Below are positions 30,608 through 41,857 of a stretch of 64,000 bases of DNA, piece by piece. How positions within the stretch are numbered: position 1 is the stretch's first letter; the number at the start of each line of letters is the position of its first letter. Below the pieces are notes generated by a model. That model searched no databases, was not told the DNA's origin, and worked only from the letters and a program-made list of their open reading frames with translations. A program made the position numbers and the translations under genes. Source of the stretch: Kalaharituber pfeilii (lineage: Eukaryota > Ascomycota > Pezizomycetes > Pezizales > Pezizaceae); assembly GCA_015179045.1 (NCBI GenBank), contig WHUZ01000086.1, forward strand, positions 186,001 through 250,000, read 5' to 3'.

Positions 30608-33600
30608 AGAGCTAACAATAGCAATTACGCTACACGCAACATCTGATGCCTACATAGATGGCGTTGACTAAATTTGATCGTGGTGATACATCTTGATCGT
30701 GATCGTAGTTGATTCCTAACGTCAGGAATGGGCAAAAGCAAATCCAGGCTTGAATATACCGCATTGGGTTGCATGAACTCATCCACAGCCTCAGAGCTCT
30801 CGCCCTGTTGCTAAGTGGTACTTTAACTAGACATGCATTCCATCGCCTAAGGCTAGCCCAATTGAGTCACACGCTCCTGAGTAGTGCTTGGGCTCAACTC
30901 TGGTCATAGCTCTGCTTAGCCTCGATGTTCGAATGCGGGGACTTTGTACTACCACAAGGCAGTAGTGAGGCCAACGGGCTAAGAGCGGATCCAGCTCCTC
31001 GGAGCGGGAAAGCTACCTGAGTGGTGCGTGTAAGAGTGCCAATGTGAGGTCTGTATTTAGAGTCAATGAGTTCAATATTACGGAGGTACTATCTAGCGGT
31101 GCGAGGACTGACGCAACGAATTCTGCGGACCACCTGAGCCAACTACATCGACCCCTTCTCGAAGCCAGGCCCAGCCAAGTAATATTTACGTGGTTGCGAA
31201 CAGCATAAATCACTCAGCAGCAATATAATGTGTAGGAAAAACACTGTGGATGTTGAAGATGGATCTCGATTGTCATTGAATATCTATGCGAACGGGATGA
31301 GTTGCTATGAATAGAAGCTCGTGCACAACTGAATGATGTTATGTAGTGGCCTTGTGTTACCTTCATTGTTTATAACCTAGCTCATTTTAGAAACGAGGTC
31401 AAACATGTCAAGGTGGAGAGGTTTACTGGTCGCATTCAGTTGTGTGATTAGAATACGATGTACCTAATTGAGCTATCCGCACCGATGCCGTTCGTGGAAG
31501 TGTTACATTCGCCGAATAGCATCAGTAGAGATTTGGGATTTTGTATGGCTCAAGGCAAGAAAAATCACCAGTCAGGCGACGGCCAGAAGGTTTGTCCAAT
31601 TCATGCGTAGACAAAAGTTCAGGTCCATCACCACACCATTCTACGCTGCGCTCTGGGCGTACCAACGGATTCCAGTTGAGTGGCATATGATCGCCCGGTT
31701 GCAACCAAGCCACACCTGTAGCCCGATTCATTGATCAATCCATTTCCCATTGCGGCGCTTGTCCAATGGTCGCTCACAATCGGCTCAAGCATTTGAACGG
31801 TCATAAATAGTTGGAGGTATACATTTTCCCGATTCGTCTAGATAGATTGTGGTTAACGTTACACATGTTAACGCTTGATCGAGGGCATGTTCCCGGGTTA
31901 CACCTCACATTTATCCGAAATATTGACTAAAGAAGGAAATGCCTGTTTTGCCTTACATAATATTTTTTGGTATACGGTAAGGCATGTGTACGAGAAACTC
32001 CTTGCCCAGCGTGGCAGAAATTTCTGGAGCTCTTCCGCGAACGTTAACGCCTCGGATTAAAATGTGAAGTCGATAACTTGATCTTGACCTTTCGATCTCC
32101 TTGATTCACCGGTTGCAAACAACTGAGTTTGTCATAATCTCATAGGTGTATTTCTATTGAGCGTCCGCATTTTCCTTCAATACCTTTTCTTGCATCATTG
32201 ATCCGTGCCATGAGTTACCCTACATGGCACATGGGGTGGTCGCTCTGCGTTGGGGGCTGATGACTGCAGATAACTGCATATGCCATGCACGATTGGACTG
32301 AACAAAGATTCTCCACAGCGACATTCTTTGTATCATAGGTTTCAGTCTGTGCGACCGCCGCCAAGAGAGCTGTCAGCCTGGACTTAGGCTAGGCTTACTC
32401 ACTGACTAGCTAGAGGATGTAGTTTTACAAGTGTTGCAAACGCCAACTGGATGATCATGTTCTCTGCAATTGGTTTTATACGCCTTGCGCAAGGCGAGGT
32501 AGCACAAGTGATACACCGGGTACTCAACCCTTCAGGGAATCCGAATCTCACACCGCCATGAGAACTACCCCGAGCAAGAGCTCTTTGATTCCACTATGCG
32601 AACTCGGAAGATACCTTTGGGAAACCTGACTCACGCTATCGCCTGTCACCGCAAGTTTTTTGTTCCTGTCACATTCCATTGTTCTAATTAGATTTGACGG
32701 AAGTAAAAATAGGATCCACTTTAAAAGTTAATTGTACCCCGCAGCCAAGACATGCACGTGGTTGCAACCAATAAGGTGCGGGGCCGCAAGTGGTCCCAGT
32801 TCTAAACCATTGTCTAATTGTACTTCATTAGCTAGTTCGGTTGCTTTCTGTAAACTAAACCCCAATGGCAGTAATTTTTCACATATGTTCACGTCGTATA
32901 TTGCCTAATGCTCGCACATGCAAGCTGGTGGTGTCGCTTACTGCGCCTAGCTCTCCCACTCTGTTTATTCGCTGCGATTGTACCCGATCGGGTGCAATAT
33001 CCAGCTATGTAGAATACCGCGCTCATGCTTAGAACCGTTCTTAGACTCAATAAAGCATTGTAGGGGATTGGGTGCCTACGATGTCAGAGGCTCCAAGGAA
33101 GTTAGGCGATGATGTTCGGACCAATGCATACACCTTTCGGGTACTAGGTTCCATCTATGTAGACCCCATGTTCTTTCGCTATTGTAGTGAGTGATGTTGC
33201 ACCAAGTGGGTGAAGCGTTGGTACCATTTCGACTCTATCATGAGCGAAAGATTACCTTTGACACAGACCTAGCTTGGTCAAGGTATTCGCAAAGGGAACA
33301 ATGACAATTCAACAAATAAATGGTCGCAGCAGCCTGTATGTTATTCATTTGCGCGATCAGTTGACAGTTGAGAAAGATGGTAGAAAGTATGCTACGAGCC
33401 GCAATACGAACTAGTCGCCGATTGGCGATGATCTTGAGTGCGACCAATTAGTAATTTCAACAATATTGTAGTGCAAAAGCTTGGCAAATGAACAATTGCC
33501 TTCCCTGCCTTCTGAAGATTCATTGAGAGGTCCGGAAATAATTTCTGTATGGAGATACATGGCACCATCCACGATGTTCTATTCTCGAGATTGGCCGTTT

Positions 33601-33919
33601 AATGCATGCATGCTGACTGCGGAATCTTCTGAAGATGTGATACACAGTAAGATCTGCGCTATACAAATGGAAGGCCTCAATATCAATCATCCTACTTACT
33701 GTACATTCAAGCGATTTGCTATTGGTGCAATGTATATGCGATTGAGATCTTGATTGGAGAGAAGCGAACAGTATTAAAATATGCGTTTGAGCTTGTCTTA
33801 TTGGATCTCCATAGCATTCGTAAACGGAGATCGGCTATTCGTATGACGTATACAACTATCGCGGCATAGTACGTATCGGTGCCACGACCTTTCAGACATC
33901 ATACCAATAGAGGTACCTG
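30608..33919. other. 3.3-kb stretch without recognisable gene or repeat
   Basis: All ORFs are under 95 codons and show no motif. No LINE tail, MITE or tRNA was found. Candidates at 31468-31734 and 33481-33753 (+) were looked at and not accepted. It could hold a non-coding RNA, a regulatory region or a gene with many small exons that cannot be seen by eye. Confidence 0.4.
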
Positions 33920-33934
33920 CTCTATTCCTATATA

Positions 33935-34237
33935 TATATATATATATTTTTTTATCATTACTCACATGCCGCCCGACGGGCTATGGTGAGATTAATTACA
34001 TAGGAAAGTGTAAAGGAAATATCGAAGGAAACTGCCCCGCCGTCGTCCCCTGATAGTATGGAAAGTAACTAAATGAAAAGATAAAGCCGTCATTGCCTTC
34101 CCGCCCATATCAACATTTCTACCAACGGGTCTCTCTCCCCCTCTTTGGCCTCTGGCGGTCTTCTCACCGCCTCCTGGCCCCTGGCCATCTCTGTTTCCAT
34201 ACCCGGCACGTTTCCCAGATGTGCGATGTCGTCTCTT
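33935..34237 (-). mobile_element. 5'-truncated LINE, family A
   Basis: A 15-bp duplication, CTCTATTCCTATATA, lies at 33920-33934 and 34238-34252. The 3' end shows the A hairpin but the poly(A) side is a (TA)n run with a short T7. The body is the distal Cys/His region and 3' UTR and is closely similar to 25150-25380, so the two copies are of the same subfamily. Confidence 0.85.
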
Positions 34238-34252
34238 CTCTATTCCTATATA

Positions 34253-34605
34253 AGGAATGTACATATATATCATCTATAGAAAATAATGAAACGCAAACAA
34301 GACTGCAGCTTGTTTACAATTCTTTGGTATTGATGATCACGACTGCTTAAGCCTTCTGAAGCATGCTACACGCCACCTTACAGACAGAAATTTACTTCTA
34401 TAGGTCCCAACGCCCATCGGCGATCCCTGGTATTGCATTTAGCCTCTCTTGTTCAACATTCCTCATCATCTGAGCTCTGATAAACCCATTCAATTCGCCT
34501 CTGGTAGCACATATATTTGCAATCCGTGGGGTTGGACAAGCTGGTTGACATATTGCATAGACCCAACGGTGCGATCGATACCTCTCCCAAGAACGTTTGT
34601 CATTG
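34253..34605. other. Intergenic, no gene recognised
   Basis: Only short unsupported ORFs. Confidence 0.35.
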
Positions 34606-34607
34606 TA

Positions 34608-34794
34608 CAGTGGCCCGTAAAGAGTATTGGGTGTTAGGCAGTATTGGGGTAAGTGTATCAGGCAATATAAAGATCCAGTCTGTCATCTCTTTTGCTCTTT
34701 CTTTTGCTTATATCGAATACAGTCTGGATCTGCATATTGCCTGATATACTTACCCCAATACTGCCTATCTCGCAAGACTTTTTACGGGTCACTG
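34608..34794. mobile_element. 187-bp palindromic Tc1/mariner-like MITE
   Basis: It starts CAGTGGCCCGTAAAGAGTAT and ends TTTTTACGGGTCACTG, flanked by TA at 34606-34607 and 34795-34796. The two arms of about 75 bp are complementary with a few changes (for example GGCAGTATTGGGGTAAGT against ACTTACCCCAATACTGCC). The centre is a T/C-rich loop of about 35 bp. No transposase. Confidence 0.85.
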
Positions 34795-34796
34795 TA

Positions 34797-35230
34797 TATT
34801 CACGAGTACAGAAACAACGTCTGAGCCCTGGCCTGATTCGCGGTGATATCTCTTGCTGTAAGCGGTAATGCATTCGATCGGTCGAATAGTGAGGAAACTC
34901 ACAGAGAAGAGCGCGGAGTCATCACCGTGCGGGTCCGATTCACCAAATGAGGTGAAATGAGATCGGCAAGTTGTCTGCTTGTGTACGTGGCTTCTATCGC
35001 ACAGGTCCCAGACAGTATACGGTTGTTCGGAAAGCACGAGGCACCCTTATACCTGCGTTAAGTCCATACCTATCTAGGAGGTAACTTTATGGCCAGGCTT
35101 TGAGACCGAGTTAAGCTGACCGCTATGGACGCATGCCATGATACTCCCTTTCTCAGCTGATAGACTTGTTGCAGGCTGCAATGGAGATCGGTCTTCGGTC
35201 CAAGACGAATAATCTTTGAGTGTGTAGTGC
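34797..35230. other. Intergenic, no gene recognised
   Basis: No repeat or credible ORF seen. Confidence 0.35.
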
Positions 35231-35235
35231 CTGTT

Positions 35236-35324
35236 CCCGCGCGGGACCTGGAGCTTGGGACCCTGCCGTGGCGAGAGGCGATAAGCGGGGTTATGTGACT
35301 TGAAAACGAAGAAAAAAAAAAGAA
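35236..35324 (+). mobile_element. Family B LINE tail (about 90 bp)
   Basis: The segment GGGACCCTGCCGTGGCGAGA, then AAGCGGGGTTATGTGACTTG and an impure poly(A), is the B tail with about 25 extra bases on the 5' side. Its duplication was not resolved. Confidence 0.65.
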
Positions 35325-35329
35325 AAGCA

Positions 35330-35869
35330 GTCCAGGAGGAATCACAGCTTTGGATTGGCAGTATATCACGGCAGACACCGCCTGCACCAGCATGCAACCT
35401 GTTAAAATTCCTGGGGGATCCGAGTAGTCGCATGCAATTACAATTTCTTTGGTGCCATACGTAGAATGCTATTTGGCAATGCTTTTCAGTACTCTCATTT
35501 GACCCTGATCTACTGAGCCTCAAAGCTTCGCAGCACAAAATGATGTTATCAATTATGATAGTGTATTTTATTGTAAAGTTTGTCGCTTGGTAGATTGGCA
35601 TAAGCTATAGTATGCCACCAGCAACAGTAAAACAAGAAAGGCGGTAATAGGCGAAGGCAGACGAGCCGCACCCAGTGGCAGAGCTGATGAGAAAGTCTTA
35701 TTCCTTATGTATTTGTTTTATTATTTTATTTATTCCCTATGTACGTGATCTTGCCGTCACCCCCGCGGCGGTATCTATACGAGTACTGGTGTATGTATAT
35801 GGTTTTGAAAACAAGTGTGGTACTAAAATGACTTTGGAAGGACAGTGAAAGATCCTCGTTCTTTTTTAT
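35330..35869. other. Intergenic, no gene recognised
   Basis: AT-rich, only unsupported ORFs. Confidence 0.35.
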
Positions 35870-36190
35870 TCTTCTATTATCACGACTCGTATAGTGTCCT
35901 ATAGGCAATGACGAGATTATGTATAAGAAATAGATCACAAAATTTCTTTTTCTAATATCACGACTCGTATAGTGTGTCCTATAGGCACTGACGAGATTAT
36001 GTATAAAGGAGATAAAAGAAATAAATCACAAATTTCTTTTTCTAATATCACGACTCGTATAGTTTTTTTTTTTTTCCATATCAATACTCGCATGCCGCCC
36101 TATGGGCTATGGCGAGGACTCGTATAGTGTCCTATAGGCAAGGACGAGATTATGTATAAAGGAGATAAAAGAAATAATCACAAAATGTCA
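35870..36190 (-). repeat. Three tandem copies of a LINE family A 3' tail
   Basis: The word CACGACTCGTATAGTGT...CCTATAGGCA.TGACGAGATTATG occurs at 35881, 35959 and 36049 (the third split by a 53-bp insertion), each followed by an A-rich spacer and a T tract. The unit is 78-90 bp (excluding the insertion) and corresponds to the 3' end of the LINE copy that continues to the right. Tandem 3' ends can arise when reverse transcription restarts within the tail. Confidence 0.78.
36064..36116 (-). mobile_element. Hairpin-only family A retroposon (53 bp)
   Basis: A 12-bp duplication, GACTCGTATAGT, lies at 36052-36063 and 36117-36128. It landed in another copy of the same hairpin. Confidence 0.88.
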
Positions 36191-36919
36191 AGAGAGTAAT
36201 AGGAAGATGAGACCGCACCCTTCGCCTTTCACCCATCCCATCAATTCCATCGGTTGGTTCGGTTCGTCCTCCTTCCTTGTTGGGGCTTTCTTATCGTCTC
36301 CTGCCTGGCCACTTCTTCCACACCTCGTAACTGGTCTAGAAGTGACCTGCCGTCTCTTCCTTTCCACACCACCGTCATTGCGAGCCGTCTGCTTTCGATG
36401 TCTTGAACCTGCAGCCCTCAGTCTTTCCCACCCAGCAGGCCTTCCAGCACGCTTGTCAGTTTACCGACCTTGCGGGTGGACCTATAACTCATTTTTGGGC
36501 TGTTTCTCTCTTCCGCCGGCCGTCTCTTGGGCAATATCCTCATGCTTCCCTCCGTTACCAACTCCTCCTGAGGTTGGAGATAGGTTCGAAGCTGTGCTGC
36601 CCTGTCAACCTCTCTATTGCCTTTCAGTCAGTTGTAGCCCTTAACCCACATGACTGCTACGTCCATTAGTCCCTTTGCGACTCTTTCCCAGGTGGAACTC
36701 TGCATGCATTGCTTGCCCATCCAGTGTACGTCCGCTCTGCCATCTTCACCACTCTCTCAACCGCCAATTGAGAGTTGGCCAAGACCAATAGTCCCCTCCT
36801 CCTTTCCATCTTCCAAGATCCTCGCTATCGCTATTATCTCCGTGTCGTTGACTGTAGCTCTCGTTCCTAGGTAGACTCATTCCGCCCTATGCCAGTATGC
36901 TGCTCTAGCTTTCCCATCT
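36191..36919 (-). mobile_element. LINE family A, old and frameshifted (part 1)
   Basis: Minus-strand translation gives scattered matches to the RNase H/linker region but no long frame. The order of segments follows the better copy at 40735-41857. The copy resumes after the MULE-like element, at about 37634-37795. Confidence 0.7.
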
Positions 36920-37624
36920 AAACCTCTCGGAGCAGGTACTTTGTGCCTGAATGTAAACTGCCCATCCGACCTACTTATGGTCGCGCCTGGGGTTTCAACT
37001 CGAGTCCGAGCTGGTCATGGAATTGCCCCAAGATCGTAGATACGAGCAGCTGCTACTTGTCTGAGAGTAGTTCCGCCTGATCTGACGGTAGCTTCCACTT
37101 GATCTGAGAGTAACTCGTTGATCTGATGGTCCTCGCTACCAGCATGAAGTTTTGCACAAGTGCCACGGTTCGAGCAGCTTGTGTGGTAGGGATTTTCAGC
37201 ACCAGGAGGGGTCTCACGTATTCACCCCTCAAAGTAAACACTGGAAACCAATAGTGTGTGTTTCCTCCATTTGCAATAATTACAGCTTGCACTCAAAGAG
37301 GTATAGAATCGTCAGTTGCAAAATCTCATAACAGTAATATTTTCCCACTCTAAGATCGCAGCCTGCATTTCTCACCACGAGGGCAAGTTATTGCTGATAG
37401 CGAGTACCCTCAGATCAAGCTGAACGCCGCACGCTCAAACCAAGTGGAAGCTGCCGTCAGACCAAGGCGAAATACACTCAGACAAGTGGAGCCTACTCGT
37501 ATCTTGGGTAAATTCCATGGCCAGCTCGGACTCCACTTGAGAACCAGGCTGGGACCAGGCGATCATAAGTGAGTCAGATGGTCAGCGTGCATTCAGGTAG
37601 AATGTGCTACTCTGAGCGGCTTTG
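36920..37624. mobile_element. Second MULE-like element (705 bp) with long, diverged inverted ends
   Basis: Arms of about 235 bp (36920-37155 and 37385-37624) are inverted copies at perhaps 75% identity by eye. One shared stretch is GTCCGAGCTGG(T/C)CATGGAAT. A perfect 9-bp duplication, TTCCCATCT, lies at 36911-36919 and 37625-37633. Long ends plus 9 bp fit Mutator-like elements. No transposase is seen. It interrupts a LINE copy, whose sequence continues in order on both sides. Confidence 0.8.
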
Positions 37625-37633
37625 TTCCCATCT

Positions 37634-37795
37634 GATCCGCTGGCACCAGCATATGCCGCTTTCTAGCCCTCATCCTCTACCTCCGCTATCGTCTTATCCC
37701 ATTCCTCTTTGTGGTAGCTCATGGTAGGGTCGGGGGGGTCGGGAGTACGGCCAGAGGTGATGCTTCGCTCCACTCTAGGCCTTTAGTGTCTCGTT
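37634..37795 (-). mobile_element. LINE family A, part 2 of the MULE-interrupted copy
   Basis: The sequence GATCCGCTGGCACCAGCATA onwards continues the LINE order seen around 41590-41720. Its 5' truncation point was not located. Confidence 0.55.
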
Positions 37796-37817
37796 TCCTC
37801 CTATTCGAGTACCTGCT

Positions 37818-37873
37818 TATCGCCATAGCCCATAGGGCGGCATGCGATTAATGAAAGAAAAAAAAAAAAAAAA
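37818..37873 (+). mobile_element. Hairpin-only family A retroposon (56 bp)
   Basis: It starts TATCGCCATAGCCCATAGGG and is flanked by an 11-bp duplication, GAGTACCTGCT, at 37807-37817 and 37874-37884. Confidence 0.9.
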
Positions 37874-37884
37874 GAGTACCTGCT

Positions 37885-38251
37885 GTTACGGAAAAAAGTA
37901 GGACTGCCGCTACTGGGCGAGTATGGTTGGTATATTGGTATACGTTCGAACGGGACGGCCGGGCAGACGAGATACAAGTACACGTGAAGCAAAGGATCTT
38001 GGTTGCGTTGGGTTGTCCTTGTTGTTAAACTACAGATTACGAGCTAAAATGCGGTGGGATACAGTTAATTCAACCAGAATAACCCCAAACAAGCGTCCCA
38101 AAACGGCCCTATTTATGCAACAAAATTCAGGAAGTACCTTCGTACCCAACTAGACAATTATTGGTGCGGAATGAGGTTGCGCAAAGCAGACGGAAGAGGA
38201 TATAATCGGCATAGGAAATAGAAGACCATAGAATCATGAAACGTCACCCAG
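37885..38251. other. Intergenic, no gene recognised
   Basis: A 76-codon ORF (37923-38153 +) has no supporting feature. Confidence 0.35.
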
Positions 38252-38263
38252 TCATGCCCACAG

Positions 38264-38324
38264 GCCCTGCCATGGCGAACAGGTACACGCGGGGTCACGT
38301 GAGAACAAAAAAAAAAAAAAAAAA
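38264..38324 (+). mobile_element. Hairpin-only family B retroposon (61 bp)
   Basis: It starts GCCCTGCCATGGCGAACAGG, includes CGCGGGGTCACGTGAGAAC and ends in poly(A). A perfect 12-bp duplication, TCATGCCCACAG, lies at 38252-38263 and 38325-38336. Confidence 0.9.
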
Positions 38325-38336
38325 TCATGCCCACAG

Positions 38337-39140
38337 CTCAGGTTGCATATGTTCAGCACACCCAACCGCTTTGCATGATGTTTCATTTCAGCGCTGCATA
38401 TTCTCCAACAGTCCTCTTACGCTACCTAGTATTACATATCATGTGCCAAGCTATTACTTGTACCTATCTTTCGACAGACACCACGTCCCGACTAACGTTT
38501 TACACCGAAACTGACCGCACGCGACTACGTATATCTTAACCACCAGAATACAATTGTATGCGCTTCTTTGGGGAAATAAATAAAGGGTCATTCTTCACCT
38601 GTAATACCTCTACTTGCTCCGAAAAGACAGTCTGGTCGATTAATAGCACAATGACATTATTTTCATTGATTCATTAATATAGAATTCACGGCCATACAAA
38701 GTGCACTGGAACGTGGAATGCACTACTTCCCTTCGGCACTCATCATAATTGCTATAGAATTGTGGCTGGATCCTTTCCAATAGGTCTCTTGGTATTTAAT
38801 CCTTTAATTGACTTGATGTTGTTTAATGCCTAGTTCACACGTCAAATTGCCATTTCCGGTAGTTTCCTATACAATCATTGCATTCAATTTTGTAAGAGAA
38901 TATAGATTTTGTGAGTGACTCGGCCACTTCTTCGGAAATTTTCTTGATGCACTTCCACATCTCTGGATAATGTAAAATAATAATATTCAAGTGTCTTACT
39001 GTTTTTATCAAATTTAATTCAGGTGTGATAAGTGGAATTCAATGCTAGTCATTTGCAGTGAAAAAGATGCCTATACCAATAGATAATGTGAACTTCATGA
39101 AATCATAAATTCATTCAGAAGAACGTTTTTGAAAAAGGTA
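38337..39140. other. Intergenic, no gene recognised
   Basis: AT-rich DNA without a gene or a defined repeat. Confidence 0.35.
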
Positions 39141-39700
39141 AGGTGCAGAATATGAAGAGTAGTCCTTCATTCAATCCCTCTACCAGCTGCATGCAAAAGT
39201 CTATTGTGGTGGTTGAGTTATGTGTAGTCGCGTGCGGTCAGTTTGGTGTAAAACGTGCGTCGGGACGTGGTGTAAGTCGTGTTGTGCTGAATTACAGTAC
39301 TGTTCCCGTTCTCTCAATTTGTTTTCCAGCCTCGATCCTGCTGCGTAATCCATCGAACCCACTCCTGCAGCATGCAATTGGCTGACAGACGCTGGGGTAG
39401 ATTTGCCTGTGCTTCATTGGTTCTAATACGCTCAGTCTATTGGCTATTGCCCATGCCGCTTCTGCTAAGCTCATCCTTGTGCAGAGCTGAGCGTCGAATT
39501 TCAGCCCCCAGTCCATGTTTTAACCTGTGAGCCGGTAGGCCGGACCCTTGACTCTAACTCTCAGTACTTCTCTCGGATGTTATCCACTCCTGCCTCACCT
39601 CGTCTTCCAGCCTGTTCTCAGTTTAGGAATGATTTGTCTGACATTACCCCATGTATGTCGTCTACGTATGCCCGTGCGATAATCCCTGCTCACAGCAAAG
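39141..39700 (-). mobile_element. LINE fragment with the end of a reverse transcriptase domain
   Basis: The minus-strand frame 39292-39516 reads WGLKFDAQLC...SLAEAAWAIANRLSV. This matches the region just after the catalytic core in LINE reverse transcriptases, where a W-L-G-x-x-x-D-x-x-L pattern is followed by A-rich helices. Stops and frame changes bracket it, and the ends were not defined. Confidence 0.55.
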
Positions 39701-39748
39701 AACCCCATTGCTCACAACAGATTCCGCAATGGGAATTAAACCCCCCAA

Positions 39749-40118
39749 TTTATTTATTTATTTTTATTTTTTTTTTTTTTAATCACGTAACCCCGCATAC
39801 AGTATACCAGCCTATAGCAGGGACCCACATACCTGGGCCAGGTTGAAGCATCTACTCTCTATCGTACATACAGAATTTGGGCGCGGAACGCACACCTCCA
39901 GCCTTCGGCTAGCCCAAATCGAGGCCGGCAAACCATACCTCGACTGGGTTGCCCTCTACTCCGTCCTGCTTCCACACTCTCTCCTGTAAGTCCTCCCAGC
40001 ATTGCCAGGTGACTTGCACCCCATCCTTCCTCTGGGGCCGCTCCAACTCCCTGCACACAAACACCACATGCTCAGCACTACAATCTAGGAATTCTTCCTT
40101 CCATTGCCCCAATCGTTT
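39749..40118 (-). mobile_element. 5'-truncated LINE, family B
   Basis: Poly-T and AATCACGTAACCCCGCATAC mark the 3' end. Minus-strand frames give CSAEHVVFVCRELERPQRK and a WQCWEDLQERVWK segment, clearly related to the terminal region of the 7083-7864 copy. The target duplication was not found. Confidence 0.78.
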
Positions 40119-40525
40119 AAGTACAATTCACCATCATGCCACCTTGTGTCAACATCTTCACCGCATAAACTTTGCCGATGTTCTTCGCTCAATCTGTTGC
40201 ACTACCTATTTCCACCCTAATCTCATAAATTGAAAAGCGCAGCCTAGCTATTGCCATTGCCATGCCCAGTGATAGTGTTGTGTACAGCGCTACCGTATTC
40301 TATCCTCTAATCTGCATAGTTTAATCGGAACCAGCTGTAGAACCTCCTCCCCTCCTGAATTCTGTATAAATTCTCTTGCCAATGAGAAAAAATCCTCCTG
40401 TTATTTCTTCTCATGTCTTGTTATCTTATCATCAGTTTCTTAAATCCACGTGATAGCATGGTATCACGTCCTCAGGTCATCATTACATGACAGACTTTGA
40501 CACTAATAGCAAGTTAGGACCTGGC
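40119..40525. other. Intergenic, no gene recognised
   Basis: No repeat or credible ORF seen. Confidence 0.35.
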
Positions 40526-40530
40526 CTGCA

Positions 40531-40734
40531 TTTTTTTTTCTTTTTTTTCTCCATTACTCGTATACCACCGTAAAAAATAAAGAACCATACAGAAAACATC
40601 TCCATCAGAGCTAGTGCAACTCAGTCTCCGCAGTCCACCCACGTCATCAACTCTAGCAGGGAGTCGTTCATTCTCCCGAGGCAACGGTGGTGTCATTATG
40701 ACTCCCAGCCTCTCGGCCACCTCCTCTTCCACAA
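40531..40734 (-). mobile_element. LINE family A 3' fragment
   Basis: Poly-T, CCATTACTCGTATACCACCG (a half-lost hairpin) and about 150 bp of the C-terminal/3' UTR region (minus-strand VEEEVAERLGVIMTPPLPRE). It abuts the next copy. Confidence 0.6.
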
Positions 40735-41857
40735 TTTTCTTTTCTTTTTTTGAAAAATATTAGTCGCGTGCCACCCAGTGGGCTATGGCGAGATTAGGTA
40801 CATATGGAAAGTAAGGAAATATAATTGAAATCCTCCCCCTCTTTCCCCTTTCGATGATAACGGAAAATTAAGCTAACAGATATGATCATCTCCCCACCCA
40901 CTCCAAAAGCGTAACCAGCGGGTCTCTGCCATCCTCCTTCACCCCCGGGGGTTCGATCACTGCCTCCTTACCCCCCGGCCACCTCTCTCTCCGAATTCTG
41001 CACTTTTCCCAGACGTGTTCTGCCGTCTCTTCCCGTTCCCCGCACCACCGGCACTCCGGGCTCTCTGCCTTACCTGTTTTGAACTTCCAGGCCCTGAGGC
41101 CCTTCCCCCCCAGCAGCCCTGCCCACTTGGCCGTATCCCCCAGCCATCGTAGTGGTCTGTAGGCTAGCCTCAGTCTGTCTCTTTCTGCCGCCCGTCCAGC
41201 CTTCAGCTTCATGCACATCCCGGCCTCCATGACCACTTCGTCCTGGTAGGGCAGGAGAGCGCCAATTTTGGCTACCCTATCCGCTTTCTCGTTGCCCGCC
41301 AGGCCATTATGGCCTTCCACCCACATCACGGCCACGTCTGTGCCCCCTCGGTTTGCTCTGCTCTCCCACGCTTCCCTGACTAGGTGTGCTGCCCCTCCTG
41401 GGGTTTGGCGGCCCTCGGCTATGTGTCTGCTTTATTCTGGATGGCCACCTAGGAGTCCATCACCAGGAGTATCTCCTCATCCCTCTCCTCTAGGTCTCAC
41501 GCCATAGCTACAAGCTCTGCATCGTTCACCGTGGCTGGCGCCTAGGTAGAATCAGTGGGAGCTTCCTCGCCACAGCCTTACTCCGGTTCTCACCCCGATT
41601 CCGCTCCCATCAGTATAAACTGCTTTCCAACCCTCGTCTGTCTCCTCTTCAATTCTTCTCTCCCATTCGTGTCTCTCTGCTCGGGCGTCTAGCGTGCTGA
41701 ATGCTGCTAGTGGTAGGGGGCCCCCTCCACATCAGTGAGCCCCGGAGGAGTTGAGTCCTCCTCGCTGAGAAGCGGTTCCCCTTCGAAACTCAGAGCCCTA
41801 GACTGGACTCGGATCCTCTTACCCTCTACGAAGGTGTGTACTGACTCCAGGTTCTTT
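40735..41857 (-). mobile_element. LINE family A with an intact C-terminal ORF2 segment
   Basis: After T tract and hairpin, the minus-strand ORF 40886-41335 encodes 149 residues: MWVEGHNGLAGNEKADRVAK (RNase H), the linker LRLAYRPLRWLG, the Cys/His motif PECRWCGEREETAEHVWEKC and a PGG/PP tail. Further RNase H sequence runs to about 41840 in other frames. This is the best reference copy of family A here. It is broken by the copy at 41858-42484. Confidence 0.85.

Noticed and set aside
33481..33753. 90-codon + strand ORF starting MANEQLPSLPSEDSLRGPEI
   Set aside because: The predicted start is not ATG in context, and no motif, intron or homology is visible; kept as unassigned.
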